Assembly (NCBI GenBank): GCA_030037755.1
Contig: JASHQD010000184.1
Span: 1-37,581 of the forward strand
From: Terriglobia bacterium
GTDB lineage: Bacteria > Acidobacteriota > Terriglobia > UBA7540
Length of the DNA stretch: 37,581 bases
Reading direction: 5' to 3'
The notes beneath the pieces are model-generated. The model ran no database searches, was not told the origin of the DNA, and saw nothing but the letters and a program-made list of their open reading frames with translations. Numbering within the stretch: the first letter of the stretch is position 1; every line of letters starts with the position of its first letter. The position numbers and the translations under genes were made by a program. Of this stretch, positions 24,578-32,645 are shown piece by piece.

Positions 24578-24672
24578 TGGCCCGCCTGTTTCCCGATCCA
24601 GTTCCCATCAGTTGAAGGTTCTTCTATGAACGCCGATGTTATAGGCGATCAGCGAGAAGTTGAGAATGCTCC

Positions 24673-24681
24673 TGTTATAAT
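24673..24681 (+). promoter_or_regulatory. Extended -10 promoter element before the glycosylphosphotransferase gene
   Basis: TGTTATAAT combines a TG extension with a perfect TATAAT (24676-24681). No good -35 is found at 16-18 bp upstream, which an extended -10 does not need. The start codon at 24747 would have a leader of about 60 nt. It suggests an internal promoter for the second half of the plus-strand arm. Confidence 0.5.
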
Positions 24682-24746
24682 AGAGGGTTGGCCGGGCGCC
24701 ACACCCGCTCCTACGGCCGCACGGAAGGGGGTCCGCGCTTCCACGC

Positions 24747-26138
24747 ATGGTTCGACTGTTTAGCGTCTATTACCCGAAGCGCACGCTCGCCCTGGTGGCG
24801 ACTGAAGCCGTTTTGATTCTGTTGGCTCTGCTTGTCCCGATGACGGTAGAGTTCGGCAGCGATACCCCGTTAGTTCTGGACTATGAGGCCGGCTTCCTGC
24901 GGATTTTCGTCGCGGCGGCCATTTTCATGGCATGCGTTTACTACGTGGATTTATACAGCGTCCACGTGCTGGCGAATCCCCGGGAGACGCGCGCGCGAAT
25001 CTTCGCTTGTGTGGGCGCTGCGTGCATCATCCTGGCCGCCGTATACGCGATTGCGCCCACGATGCGCCTGGGCGAGATGGTGATTCTACCCGGCATCGTA
25101 CTCTCCGCGATGGGCTTGTTCGCCTCCCGCGCCACCTTTTACTCGCTGAGCCGGTCGCCGCGTCTTGCGCAGCGGGCCGTGCTGCTGGGCCAGGGACCCT
25201 TGATGTACCGGCTGGCCGAGGAGATCCCCAATCGGCCTGAGCTCGGGATTCGCCTGGATGGCTACATCGGCGTACCTCCGGGCGATGCTCCGCTGCCTCA
25301 GGGCCTGGCGTTTCTGGGCGATGCCAAGGCATTCGCCGAGATCCTGCGAGACCGGCCCGTCGATCACGTGATCGTCACCATGAACGATCGTCGCGGGTCT
25401 CTTCCGGTGCAGGAACTTCTGCGGCTCAAGACGGAAGGGGTTCTGGTCGAGGACGGCGCGCGTTTCTACGAGACCATCTCCGGCCACCTGCCGTTGGACG
25501 TGCTGCGCGCGGGCAGCATGCTGTTCTCCGACGGGTTCCACGTTTCTTCGACCGGCTTGCTCAAGAAACGGCTCTGCAGCCTGGCCATCTCAACGGTGGC
25601 GCTGGTTGTATGCAGTCCGATCATGCTGCTGGTGGCGCTGGCGATTGTCGCTGAATCCCGCGGCGGGGCACTGTTCCGCCAGGTTCGCGTCGGGATGGGC
25701 GGCAAGACGTTTGAGATTCTCAAGTTTCGCTCCATGCGCGTGGGAGCGGAATCCGAGACGGGTCCGGTTTGGGCGCAGGAGAAAGACCCGCGCGTCACGC
25801 GCGTGGGCCGCGTCATCCGCAAGTTGCGTCTCGATGAGCTTCCGCAGCTTATCAACGTGCTTCGCGGCGAGATGAACATTGTGGGACCGCGCCCCGAGCG
25901 TCCTCACTTCGTCAACATGCTGTCAGACCAGATTCCGTTTTACGGTCTGCGTCACTCTATTCCGCCCGGACTCACCGGCTGGGCGCAGGTTTCCTACCCT
26001 TACGGCTCGACGATCGAAGAAACCCGCGTCAAGCTTGAGTACGACCTCTTCTACATCAAGAACATGTCGCTTTCCCTGGACCTCCTGATCGTTTTCTCGA
26101 CGATGAAGATCGTGCTGTTGGGGCGGGGGGCGAAATGA
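24747..26138 (+). CDS. Polyprenyl glycosylphosphotransferase (initiating sugar transferase)
   Basis: The product is 463 residues. Membrane segments lie in the first 150 residues, a CoA-binding-like Rossmann region follows at about 150-250, and one more membrane segment sits at about 285-305 before the catalytic Bac_transf domain. The latter shows GGALFRQVRVGMGGKTFEIL, FRSMRVGAE, LRLDELPQLINVL and GEMNIVGPRPERP. The C-terminus PPGLTGWAQVSYPYGS matches the group seen in exosortase/EPS loci. Enzymes of this family transfer a sugar-1-phosphate to undecaprenyl phosphate. With the WecA-like gene in the other arm the locus has two possible initiators. The stop overlaps the next start (ATGA). Confidence 0.95.
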   Translation: MVRLFSVYYPKRTLALVATEAVLILLALLVPMTVEFGSDTPLVLDYEAGFLRIFVAAAIFMACVYYVDLYSVHVLANPRETRARIFACVGAACIILAAVYAIAPTMRLGEMVILPGIVLSAMGLFASRATFYSLSRSPRLAQRAVLLGQGPLMYRLAEEIPNRPELGIRLDGYIGVPPGDAPLPQGLAFLGDAKAFAEILRDRPVDHVIVTMNDRRGSLPVQELLRLKTEGVLVEDGARFYETISGHLPLDVLRAGSMLFSDGFHVSSTGLLKKRLCSLAISTVALVVCSPIMLLVALAIVAESRGGALFRQVRVGMGGKTFEILKFRSMRVGAESETGPVWAQEKDPRVTRVGRVIRKLRLDELPQLINVLRGEMNIVGPRPERPHFVNMLSDQIPFYGLRHSIPPGLTGWAQVSYPYGSTIEETRVKLEYDLFYIKNMSLSLDLLIVFSTMKIVLLGRGAK

Positions 26139-27250
26139 AGTGGCTCTTCTGGGTATCGGCTGCCTTCATCTTCTTCGCTTATCTCGGATATCCCGCCTCC
26201 CTCTGGTTCCGCGCCCGTTGGCATAAGCGGCCTGTGCATCGGGCTTCGATTTCGCCCCGGATCTCGATCGTTATGGCGGTCCATAACGAGGCGGCCGCGC
26301 TGCCGTCGAAACTCGCCAATCTGGCGGCGCTCGATTACCAGCCTGAATTTGTGGAGATCGTGGTGGCCTCGGACGGCTCCACGGACGAGACGAACGAGAT
26401 TCTTCAATCGTGGTCGCGCCCGCGGCGCAAGGCAATCCTCCTGCGTGTGAATCAGGGCAAGGCCTCGACGCTGAACCACGCGGTTCAGGCGGCCGAGGGT
26501 GAAATCCTGGTTTTCACGGACGTCCGCCAGCGGATTGCGCCCGATGCGCTGGGCGTCCTTGCGGAAAGCTTCGCCGATCCTGAGGTTGGGTGCGTCAGCG
26601 GAGAGTTGATGCTGGAGAATGCCGATCACGGCGCAACGTCGGGCGGGCTCGGCCTCTATTGGGGAATCGAGAAGATGATTCGCCGCTGGGAAAGCGATTC
26701 CGGTTCGGTGGTTGGAGTGACTGGAGCTCTCTATGCCGCGCGGAAAAAAGTCGTGCCCATACTGCCGCCGGGCACGATTCTCGATGACGTCCTGATTCCG
26801 CTGCAGGCTGCGAGGCAGGGTCAACGCGTGCTGTTCGATGGCCGCGCACGATCCTTTGATCGCCTGGCGGACGACCGGCATGAGTTCCGGCGCAAGGTGC
26901 GCACCTTGTCCGGCAACTATGAGCTGTTGAAGCTCGCGCCCTGGCTGCTGACGACACGGAACGGAATACGTTTCCGTTTCGTCTGCCACAAGCTGCTTCG
27001 ACTGCTGGTTCCGTTCGCACTGCTGGGCATTCTCATTTCTTCGATCTTCCTGACAGCGCCCTTCTATCGGCTGGTTCTCGCGGGCGAAGTCCTGTTTTGC
27101 ATCGGCGCGATCCTGAGCGCTTTCCATCTGCGTTTCGGCATCCTCTCGCGACTTGGAAGTGCGTGCTTGGCTTTCCTGGTGCTGAACGCGGCCGCGATGC
27201 TGGCGTTTATTTACTTCGTGTCCGGCAGGAGGGCAGTCTGGACACGCTGA
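26135..27250 (+). CDS. Membrane-anchored glycosyltransferase family 2
   Basis: The product is 371 residues. An N-terminal membrane segment (about 3-22) leads to a GT-A domain with RISIVMAVHNEAAALPSKL, VVASDGSTDETNEIL (the DGSTD nucleotide-binding motif), and VFTDVRQRIAPDAL. The last 100 residues have three to four hydrophobic stretches. Members of this family make processive or single transfers at the inner membrane face. The 4-bp overlap with the upstream gene indicates translational coupling. The following gene starts about 50 bp later at a GTG, and its long in-frame upstream extension inside this gene is probably not translated. Confidence 0.9.
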   Translation: MKWLFWVSAAFIFFAYLGYPASLWFRARWHKRPVHRASISPRISIVMAVHNEAAALPSKLANLAALDYQPEFVEIVVASDGSTDETNEILQSWSRPRRKAILLRVNQGKASTLNHAVQAAEGEILVFTDVRQRIAPDALGVLAESFADPEVGCVSGELMLENADHGATSGGLGLYWGIEKMIRRWESDSGSVVGVTGALYAARKKVVPILPPGTILDDVLIPLQAARQGQRVLFDGRARSFDRLADDRHEFRRKVRTLSGNYELLKLAPWLLTTRNGIRFRFVCHKLLRLLVPFALLGILISSIFLTAPFYRLVLAGEVLFCIGAILSAFHLRFGILSRLGSACLAFLVLNAAAMLAFIYFVSGRRAVWTR

Positions 27251-27300
27251 CGGAAAAACACCCGAACGGCGAAGTTCCGGCTCAGGGACCGAGTGGACGT

Positions 27301-29631
27301 GTGCCGGGCGTCTTCCTCATGATGGACAGCCTCCGCACGGGCGGCAGCGAACGCCAATTCGCCGCTTTGGCGCAGGCGCTTGATCGTTCTCGATTCGCAT
27401 TGCACCTGGGCTGCATCCGGAAAGAGGGCGGATTTGCGGCCAGTCTCGGCGGCATCACGGAGTTTCCGCTCGGCGGAAGCCTGTACGGGTCTCAATCGCT
27501 CAGGACCCGCTTGCGGCTGGCGCGCCATTTGCGGAGCCAGAAGATTGCCGTCGCGCACGCGTTCGATTTCTACACCAATCTCCTGCTGATTCCCGTGGCA
27601 CGGCTGGCGCGCGTGCCGGTTGTGATCGGCAGCCAGCGCCAGCTCGGAGATCTGCTCACCCCAGCACAGCGTCGCGCGCAACTGGCCGTATTCCGATGGT
27701 GCGACAAAGTGGTTTGTAATTCGCGCGCAGCAGCTGATCTGCTCGTTTCCGCCGGGCTGCCGCGGGCCAAAGTCGAGGTGATCGGCAACGGGTTGGCGCC
27801 TGACTGCTTTGCGCCGGCACAGCCCGCCATCGCCCCGCGTCCGGGCGTGCGGCGCCTTGGGATGATCGCGCGCATGAATCTGCGCGCCAAGAATCATGTC
27901 GAGCTGCTTCGCGCAGTCGCGCGCTTGCAGGGACGATTTCCTGATCTTCAGTTGATCCTGGTCGGCGACGGTCCTCTGCGTCCCGAACTGGAGCGCGAAG
28001 CGGCGCATCTCGGTTTGACGGGCAAAGTCAGGTTTCTCGGCGATCGGCGCGATATTCCGGCAGTCCTCGCGTCGATCGATGTAACCGTGATGCCCTCAGG
28101 CTCGGAGAGCCTGTCGAACGCCATTCTGGAATCCATGGCGGCGGGCGTTCCGGTCGTCGCGACGCGGGTCGGTGGCAATCCGGAGTTGATCGGGGAAGAC
28201 CGGGGTTTGCTGGTAACGCCGAATGACGAGGAGGCGCTCGCCGCAGCACTGATGCGCCTGCTGGAAGATGCGGATCTCGGCCGCAAACTTGGAGAAAACG
28301 GCCGGCGCTTCGCTCTCGAGAACTTCACCGTCGAACGCATGCGCGACCGGCAGCAGGATCTCTATCGGGAACTGCTCGACCGCAAGAGTTGGCGTCGGCG
28401 CAGTGCTCGCGTTGCCCCGCTTCCGGCTACCGGGCGAAAAGACCTTGCTGCGGGGTCGAGCGCCATGCCGATTCGAGTGGCGATTGTCGCCGCTTCGCTG
28501 CGCTACGTGGGCGGGCAATCGGCGCAGGCGGCGACGTTGCTCGGTCATTGGCGCAAGGATCCGGCAATCGACGCTAGGTTTATTCCGATCGACCCCGCGT
28601 TTCCTCGCGTGCTGGCTTGGGCAGAGCGCATTCCGTTCCTGCGAACGGTCATTCGCGAGCCGATCTACCTCGCAGCTCTGTGGCGCGGTCTCAAGGACGT
28701 CGACGTCGCCCATATCTTCGCTGCGTCCTACTGGTCCTTTCTCATCGCCCCTGCGCCGGCGTTGTGGCTGGCGCGTCGGCGGGGCGTCCGGACGCTGCTC
28801 AATTACCACAGCGGCGAAGCTCGCGATCACCTGCGCAGATTTCGCAGCGCCCGGCCGGTGCTGGCGCGCTCGGACGCGCTGGTGGTTCCGTCGGAGTATC
28901 TCGTGGACGTACTCCGCGAATTTGGCTTTGAAGCGCGCGCGGTGCCGAACGTGGCCGATACGGAACAGTTTCGTTTCCGCATTCGCGAACCTCTCAAGCC
29001 CCGCCTGATCTGCACCCGCGGATTTCATCGCTACTACAGCGTGGATGTGGTGGTGCGCGCCTTTGCCGAGGTCCAACGCGCGTTTCCGGAGGCCACTCTG
29101 TGCCTGCTGGGTGATGGCGACACCAAGATCCAGGTGAGGAAGATTTGTGATGAGCTGAAGCTCGCCGGCGTCGATTTTGCCGGCGTGGTCTCGCGCCAGG
29201 AAATCGGACGATTTTACGACCGGGCCGATATCTTTATCAATGGCTCCTGGCTTGATAACATGCCAATATCGATTCTGGAGGCCTTCGCCGCGGGAACGCC
29301 TGTGGTGACCACCGCTCCCGAAGGCATCCGGTATCTTGTGCGGCACGAACAGACGGGACTGCTCTCAGAAACGGGAGATGCGCGGGCGCTCGCCGCGAGC
29401 GTCATTCGACTGCTCGGCGACCCCGCGCTTGCGGAACGGCTGGCGCGTAACGCGCACCAGGAGTGTGAACGCTACCGTTGGCCGGCCGTCCGCGAGCAGT
29501 GGCTCGAGGCGTACCGATCGCTGGCCGGCGTTCGCATTGCGCGCGTTGATGTGAATTCGGCACGCGCGGCGGCCGGCGGCAGCCAGGGATCCGTCGAACA
29601 CGTGGAGAGAGTCCTCAGCTCGCGACTGTGA
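27301..29631 (+). CDS. Two glycosyltransferase family 4 modules fused in one protein
   Basis: From the GTG at 27301 the product is about 776 residues; ATGs at 27316-27321 are alternatives. The first module (about 1-365) has FLMMDSLRTGGSERQFAALA, NGLAPDCF, GMIARMNLRAKNHVELL and ESLSNAILESMAAGVPVVAT. A basic, proline/alanine-rich linker leads to a second module starting MPIRVAIVAASLRYVGGQSA (ATG at 28465). It carries RYYSVDVVVRAFAE-type text, LCLLGDGDTKI and DNMPISILEAFAAGTPVVTT. Both modules keep the E-x7-E donor motif, so both may be active. The frame is continuous, so this is a real fusion or a lost stop between two former genes. It could add two sugars in sequence. Confidence 0.88.
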   Translation: MPGVFLMMDSLRTGGSERQFAALAQALDRSRFALHLGCIRKEGGFAASLGGITEFPLGGSLYGSQSLRTRLRLARHLRSQKIAVAHAFDFYTNLLLIPVARLARVPVVIGSQRQLGDLLTPAQRRAQLAVFRWCDKVVCNSRAAADLLVSAGLPRAKVEVIGNGLAPDCFAPAQPAIAPRPGVRRLGMIARMNLRAKNHVELLRAVARLQGRFPDLQLILVGDGPLRPELEREAAHLGLTGKVRFLGDRRDIPAVLASIDVTVMPSGSESLSNAILESMAAGVPVVATRVGGNPELIGEDRGLLVTPNDEEALAAALMRLLEDADLGRKLGENGRRFALENFTVERMRDRQQDLYRELLDRKSWRRRSARVAPLPATGRKDLAAGSSAMPIRVAIVAASLRYVGGQSAQAATLLGHWRKDPAIDARFIPIDPAFPRVLAWAERIPFLRTVIREPIYLAALWRGLKDVDVAHIFAASYWSFLIAPAPALWLARRRGVRTLLNYHSGEARDHLRRFRSARPVLARSDALVVPSEYLVDVLREFGFEARAVPNVADTEQFRFRIREPLKPRLICTRGFHRYYSVDVVVRAFAEVQRAFPEATLCLLGDGDTKIQVRKICDELKLAGVDFAGVVSRQEIGRFYDRADIFINGSWLDNMPISILEAFAAGTPVVTTAPEGIRYLVRHEQTGLLSETGDARALAASVIRLLGDPALAERLARNAHQECERYRWPAVREQWLEAYRSLAGVRIARVDVNSARAAAGGSQGSVEHVERVLSSRL

Positions 29632-29656
29632 ACCGATCGAGCATCCAAACAAAACT

Positions 29657-31057
29657 ATGTCTAGCGAATCTGGAAAGAATAATGGTCAAGCGATTCTGGC
29701 CGATTTCTTGAGTCGTCTGGAATCGGGCAATGCCCGCGTAGGCGTGATCGGCCTTGGCTACGTCGGACTGCCGCTGGCGCTGCTCTTCGCGCGCCGCGGA
29801 TTCACCGTGCTGGGCTTCGACACCGATCCGGCCAAAGTCGCGGCCCTCGGCCGCGGCGAGACGTATATCCACCACATCCCTGCCGAGTCCATCCGCGAAC
29901 AGTCGGCGCGCTTTTCGGCGACAACGGATTTCTCGGAGCTGACGACGGTCGACGCCTGTCTGATTTGCGTTCCGACCCCCATCACGGAATATCGTGACCC
30001 CGATCTGTCCTTCGTGCGGCAAACCGCCGAGGAGATCGGCAGGCATCTGCGCCCAGGACAACTCATCGTGCTCGAGAGCACCACTTATCCCGGAACTACA
30101 GACGGAGACGTTCTGCCGATCCTTGAACGCTCGGGATTGCGGTGTCCGATTCAGTCGTACGACGCCGTGATCGTGTCGCCTGAACAATGCAAGGAGATCA
30201 CAACGGATTTCCTGCTCGCCTTTTCGCCGGAGCGCGAGGACCCCGGCAACAAGAAATTCTCGACTCACCAGATACCCAAAGTCGTGGGCGGCGTTAACGC
30301 TCCGAGCGCGCTGGCCGCGCGCGCCCTTTATGCCGCGGGCTTCGAGAAGACGGTTCTCGTCGGTTCCTCGCGAGTCGCGGAAATGGCGAAGATCCTGGAA
30401 AACACTTATCGCGCGGTGAACATCGCGCTCATCAACGAGTTGAAACTGCTCTGCCTGCGCATGGGGATTGACGTCTGGGAGGTCATCGAAGCCGCCAAGA
30501 CCAAGCCATTCGGGTTCACGCCCTTTTATCCCGGACCGGGCCTCGGCGGGCACTGCATTCCCATCGATCCCTTTTATCTTTCGTGGAAGGCGCGCGAATA
30601 CGAACTCACCACGCGATTCATCGAGCTTGCGGGCGAGATCAACGCGTCGATGCCGGGCCACGTGGTGGAGGCGCTCAGTGAGGCGCTCAATCGCCGGCGC
30701 CAGTGCCTGCAGGACTCGAGAATACTGGTGCTCGGCGTCGCCTACAAGAAGGACATCGACGACCTGCGCGAATCGCCCTCGCTGCGCGTGATCGAACTAC
30801 TAATCGAGCGCGGCGCGCGCGTGGATTACAACGATCCGTATTTCCCCCGCCTGCCCAAAATGCGCCGTTACGATCTGGGCCTGGCCTCGGTCGAACTGAC
30901 GCCCGAATCACTCGGGCAGTACGCGGCCGTGGTGATTGTGACCGATCATTCAAGCTACGACTACGAGTTCATCGCGCGCCATGCCCGCCTCGTGGTCGAT
31001 ACCCGCAACGCGACGCGCTCTCTGCGCCAATACAACGACAAGATCGTCCATTGCTAG
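29657..31057 (+). CDS. UDP-sugar 6-dehydrogenase, WecC/WbpA-like
   Basis: The product is 466 residues. It has an N-terminal NAD domain with GLGYVGLPLAL (about 32-42) and FDTDPAKV, then CVPTPI. ESTTYPGTT marks the hinge, and the catalytic cysteine is in GPGLGGHCIPIDPFY (Cys about 300). The third domain has YKKDIDDLRESPSLRVIELL. This fits UDP-ManNAc or UDP-GlcNAc dehydrogenases that make uronic acids in two NAD-dependent steps. An unusual feature is a stretch of about 16 extra residues at about 163-182 (CPIQSYDAVIVSPEQC) before FLLAFSPERED. No strong ribosome site is visible. It pairs logically with the 2-epimerase at 1-520. Confidence 0.94.
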   Translation: MSSESGKNNGQAILADFLSRLESGNARVGVIGLGYVGLPLALLFARRGFTVLGFDTDPAKVAALGRGETYIHHIPAESIREQSARFSATTDFSELTTVDACLICVPTPITEYRDPDLSFVRQTAEEIGRHLRPGQLIVLESTTYPGTTDGDVLPILERSGLRCPIQSYDAVIVSPEQCKEITTDFLLAFSPEREDPGNKKFSTHQIPKVVGGVNAPSALAARALYAAGFEKTVLVGSSRVAEMAKILENTYRAVNIALINELKLLCLRMGIDVWEVIEAAKTKPFGFTPFYPGPGLGGHCIPIDPFYLSWKAREYELTTRFIELAGEINASMPGHVVEALSEALNRRRQCLQDSRILVLGVAYKKDIDDLRESPSLRVIELLIERGARVDYNDPYFPRLPKMRRYDLGLASVELTPESLGQYAAVVIVTDHSSYDYEFIARHARLVVDTRNATRSLRQYNDKIVHC

Positions 31058-31071
31058 CTGGTCCTCAAATC

Positions 31072-31731
31072 ATGACCGATGCCGTCTCCGTTTCCGCTCG
31101 CGGGCGCAACAGGAGCGGGCTTCGCCTTCTGTTGATTCCGATTCTCTTCATTGCGGCGGCCGCGGTCGTCCTCCTGCGTTGGGGCGGTGAGGTATTGGTC
31201 TCGAGTGACAACATGCCCGCGCACGCAGACGCCGCCGTGATCCTGCAAGGGTCAATGGCCGGCGAGATCGCGCGCGTGGCCGGCGCCGTCCGGTTGCTCC
31301 AGCGGAATATCCCTGCTCAGGCCGTGCTCAGCGTCCCGGAGCGTTCTTACTGGGGCGCCTCGGTTCCCGATCAGGCTCGCGATTATCTCCAGCGAACTTA
31401 CGGCGCGGATATCGCGGGCCGATTCGTATTCTGCGAAACGGGCCCGAATGTGGATTCAACCCGCGACGAGGCGGAAGCGCTCCTGCCGTGCATCCGGCAG
31501 CATGGCTGGCGCACGGTCGTCATTGTCACCTCTGATTATCACAGCCGCCGCGCGGGTTTCCTCTGGCGGCGGATCGTCCGTAAATCTGGCTTGCCGGTTC
31601 AGTTGTGGATCGATGGCGTCCCCGATCCCGAGTTCCGCGCCCGAGGTTGGTGGCGGAATAGAACCTGGGCGAAGACATGGTACGAGGAGGCCGGCAAATC
31701 GATCTGGGAAGAGGGTTTCCGCTTCAAGTAG
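31072..31731 (+). CDS. YdcF/SanA/ElyC-like membrane-anchored DUF218 protein
   Basis: From the ATG at 31072 the product is 219 residues. A longer in-frame extension would lie inside the dehydrogenase gene. One membrane segment (about 17-35, RLLLIPILFIAAAAVVLL) is followed by a periplasm-facing DUF218 domain. That domain has DAAVILQGSMAGEIARVAGA, STRDEAEALL and the family signature VTSDYHSRRAGFLWRR. Members are linked to envelope polysaccharide and lipid-carrier metabolism. This one starts 14 bp after the dehydrogenase stop and ends the plus-strand EPS arm. Its biochemical activity is not established. Confidence 0.85.
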   Translation: MTDAVSVSARGRNRSGLRLLLIPILFIAAAAVVLLRWGGEVLVSSDNMPAHADAAVILQGSMAGEIARVAGAVRLLQRNIPAQAVLSVPERSYWGASVPDQARDYLQRTYGADIAGRFVFCETGPNVDSTRDEAEALLPCIRQHGWRTVVIVTSDYHSRRAGFLWRRIVRKSGLPVQLWIDGVPDPEFRARGWWRNRTWAKTWYEEAGKSIWEEGFRFK

Positions 31732-31794
31732 CGCGCCGGGCGCCGGCGGATTGGCCCGTCCAGGAATTAACAAGATTCCAAACCTGAAGCGCAG

Positions 31795-31800
31795 TATAAT
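31795..31800 (+). promoter_or_regulatory. Candidate -10 element before the RNA-binding protein gene
   Basis: A perfect TATAAT lies 94 bp ahead of the start codon. The -35 region is poor (AAGATT-like at usual spacing). The gene is separated from the EPS arm by 162 bp, so an own promoter is expected. Its leader would be about 85 nt. Confidence 0.4.
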
Positions 31801-31893
31801 GTCTGCGGCTGCCGCTCAGCGTCCAACGAACCCTGGGGCGTTATCGTCTCCCGGCGTGGACCATCAGTCCGAGAGCCGCGCCTAGGAGGACGT

Positions 31894-32262
31894 ATGGCAA
31901 GGCTGTTTGTCGGAAATCTCCCCCGCAGCGCCACCGATGCAACTCTGTCGGACTTCGTAACCGAATCGGGATACCAGGTCGCTTCCGCCGTGGTTATCCG
32001 CGACCGCATGACGGGCGACTCGAAGGGATTCGGATTCGTTGAACTCTCCGAAAGTCAGGACCTCCAAGCCGCGATTCGCGGCCTGGATGGCAAGAAGATG
32101 GACGGCAGGCCACTCACGGTGAACGAAGCCCGTCCGCAGCAGCAGCGCTCCGGCGGCTTTTCCGGACCGCGTCGCGGCGGCGGCGGCGGTGGCGGCTACG
32201 GCGGCCATGGTGGCCGCGATCGCGGCGAAGGTGGATTCGACAAGCGCCGGCGAGACTGGTGA
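31894..32262 (+). CDS. Glycine-rich RRM RNA-binding protein
   Basis: The product is 122 residues. A single RRM (about 1-80) has RNP2 LFVGNL at residues 4-9 and RNP1 KGFGFVEL at about 46-53. A tail rich in Gly and Arg follows (RRGGGGGGGYGGHGGRDRGE, about 94-113), like eukaryote-type and cyanobacterial cold-induced RNA-binding proteins. A perfect AGGAGG at 31884-31889 precedes the ATG. Such proteins bind single-stranded RNA, likely as chaperones. It stands alone between the EPS arm and the non-coding block. Confidence 0.94.
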   Translation: MARLFVGNLPRSATDATLSDFVTESGYQVASAVVIRDRMTGDSKGFGFVELSESQDLQAAIRGLDGKKMDGRPLTVNEARPQQQRSGGFSGPRRGGGGGGGYGGHGGRDRGEGGFDKRRRDW

Positions 32263-32559
32263 GCGCCGTACAAACGCTTGCCTCGCTCTCAAACTTTCAA
32301 GGCTCGTTGACTCGGTCACGATGGTCGTGCCTACAGGCGCGAGGGCGGTGGTGTCCGTCGCAGGCACGCGTTCAATCGCGACGTGGCGAGCGCAGACCAC
32401 AGCGACTTGTCACAGACCACGACCAGGATTTCTGTCCGAAGTTTGGGTTCTGGTGGCTTTGTTTGGCTTTAGTTCGAACTACTTCTGGAACCTATCCCAT
32501 TTCCACCCTAACCGCCTCAGGATGTGTTACCTGCGGGTTCTGAGCGAATTCCAGGGCCT

Positions 32560-32595
32560 GGGAGGGAAACTCAAAAGTTAAGCCTCCCTTGTTTC
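32560..32595 (+). terminator. Putative intrinsic terminator
   Basis: GGGAGG at 32560-32565 pairs with CCTCCC at 32583-32588, and an inner ACT/AGT pairing closes a short A-rich loop. The T-rich TTGTTTCG follows. It lies about 300 bp after the RNA-binding protein stop, so it would end a transcript with a long 3' tail. Confidence 0.35.
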
Positions 32596-32627
32596 GTGCG
32601 AAATGGGCAGTTCGGTTCGGCAGCAGA

Positions 32628-32645
32628 GGTACCCCCGGGGGTGCC
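32628..32645. repeat. GC-only 18-bp near-palindrome
   Basis: GGTACCCCC at 32628-32636 faces GGGGGTGCC at 32637-32645 with a single mismatch, and a further C-run follows. It may be a dispersed genomic motif; only one copy is in this window. Confidence 0.4.

Noticed and set aside
27097-27300. Extension of the double glycosyltransferase into the preceding gene
   Set aside because: The extra 68 residues overlap the GT2 3' end in another frame, lack family resemblance, and the GT4 fold starts naturally at the GTG at 27301.
28096-29346. A 416-codon minus-strand frame opposite the double glycosyltransferase
   Set aside because: It is antisense to clear GT4 motifs and has the composition of a shadow frame (Arg, His, Gln rich).
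30703-31071. Extension of the YdcF-like protein into the dehydrogenase gene
   Set aside because: It would replace a good membrane-anchor N-terminus with about 120 arginine-rich residues overlapping the dehydrogenase in another frame.
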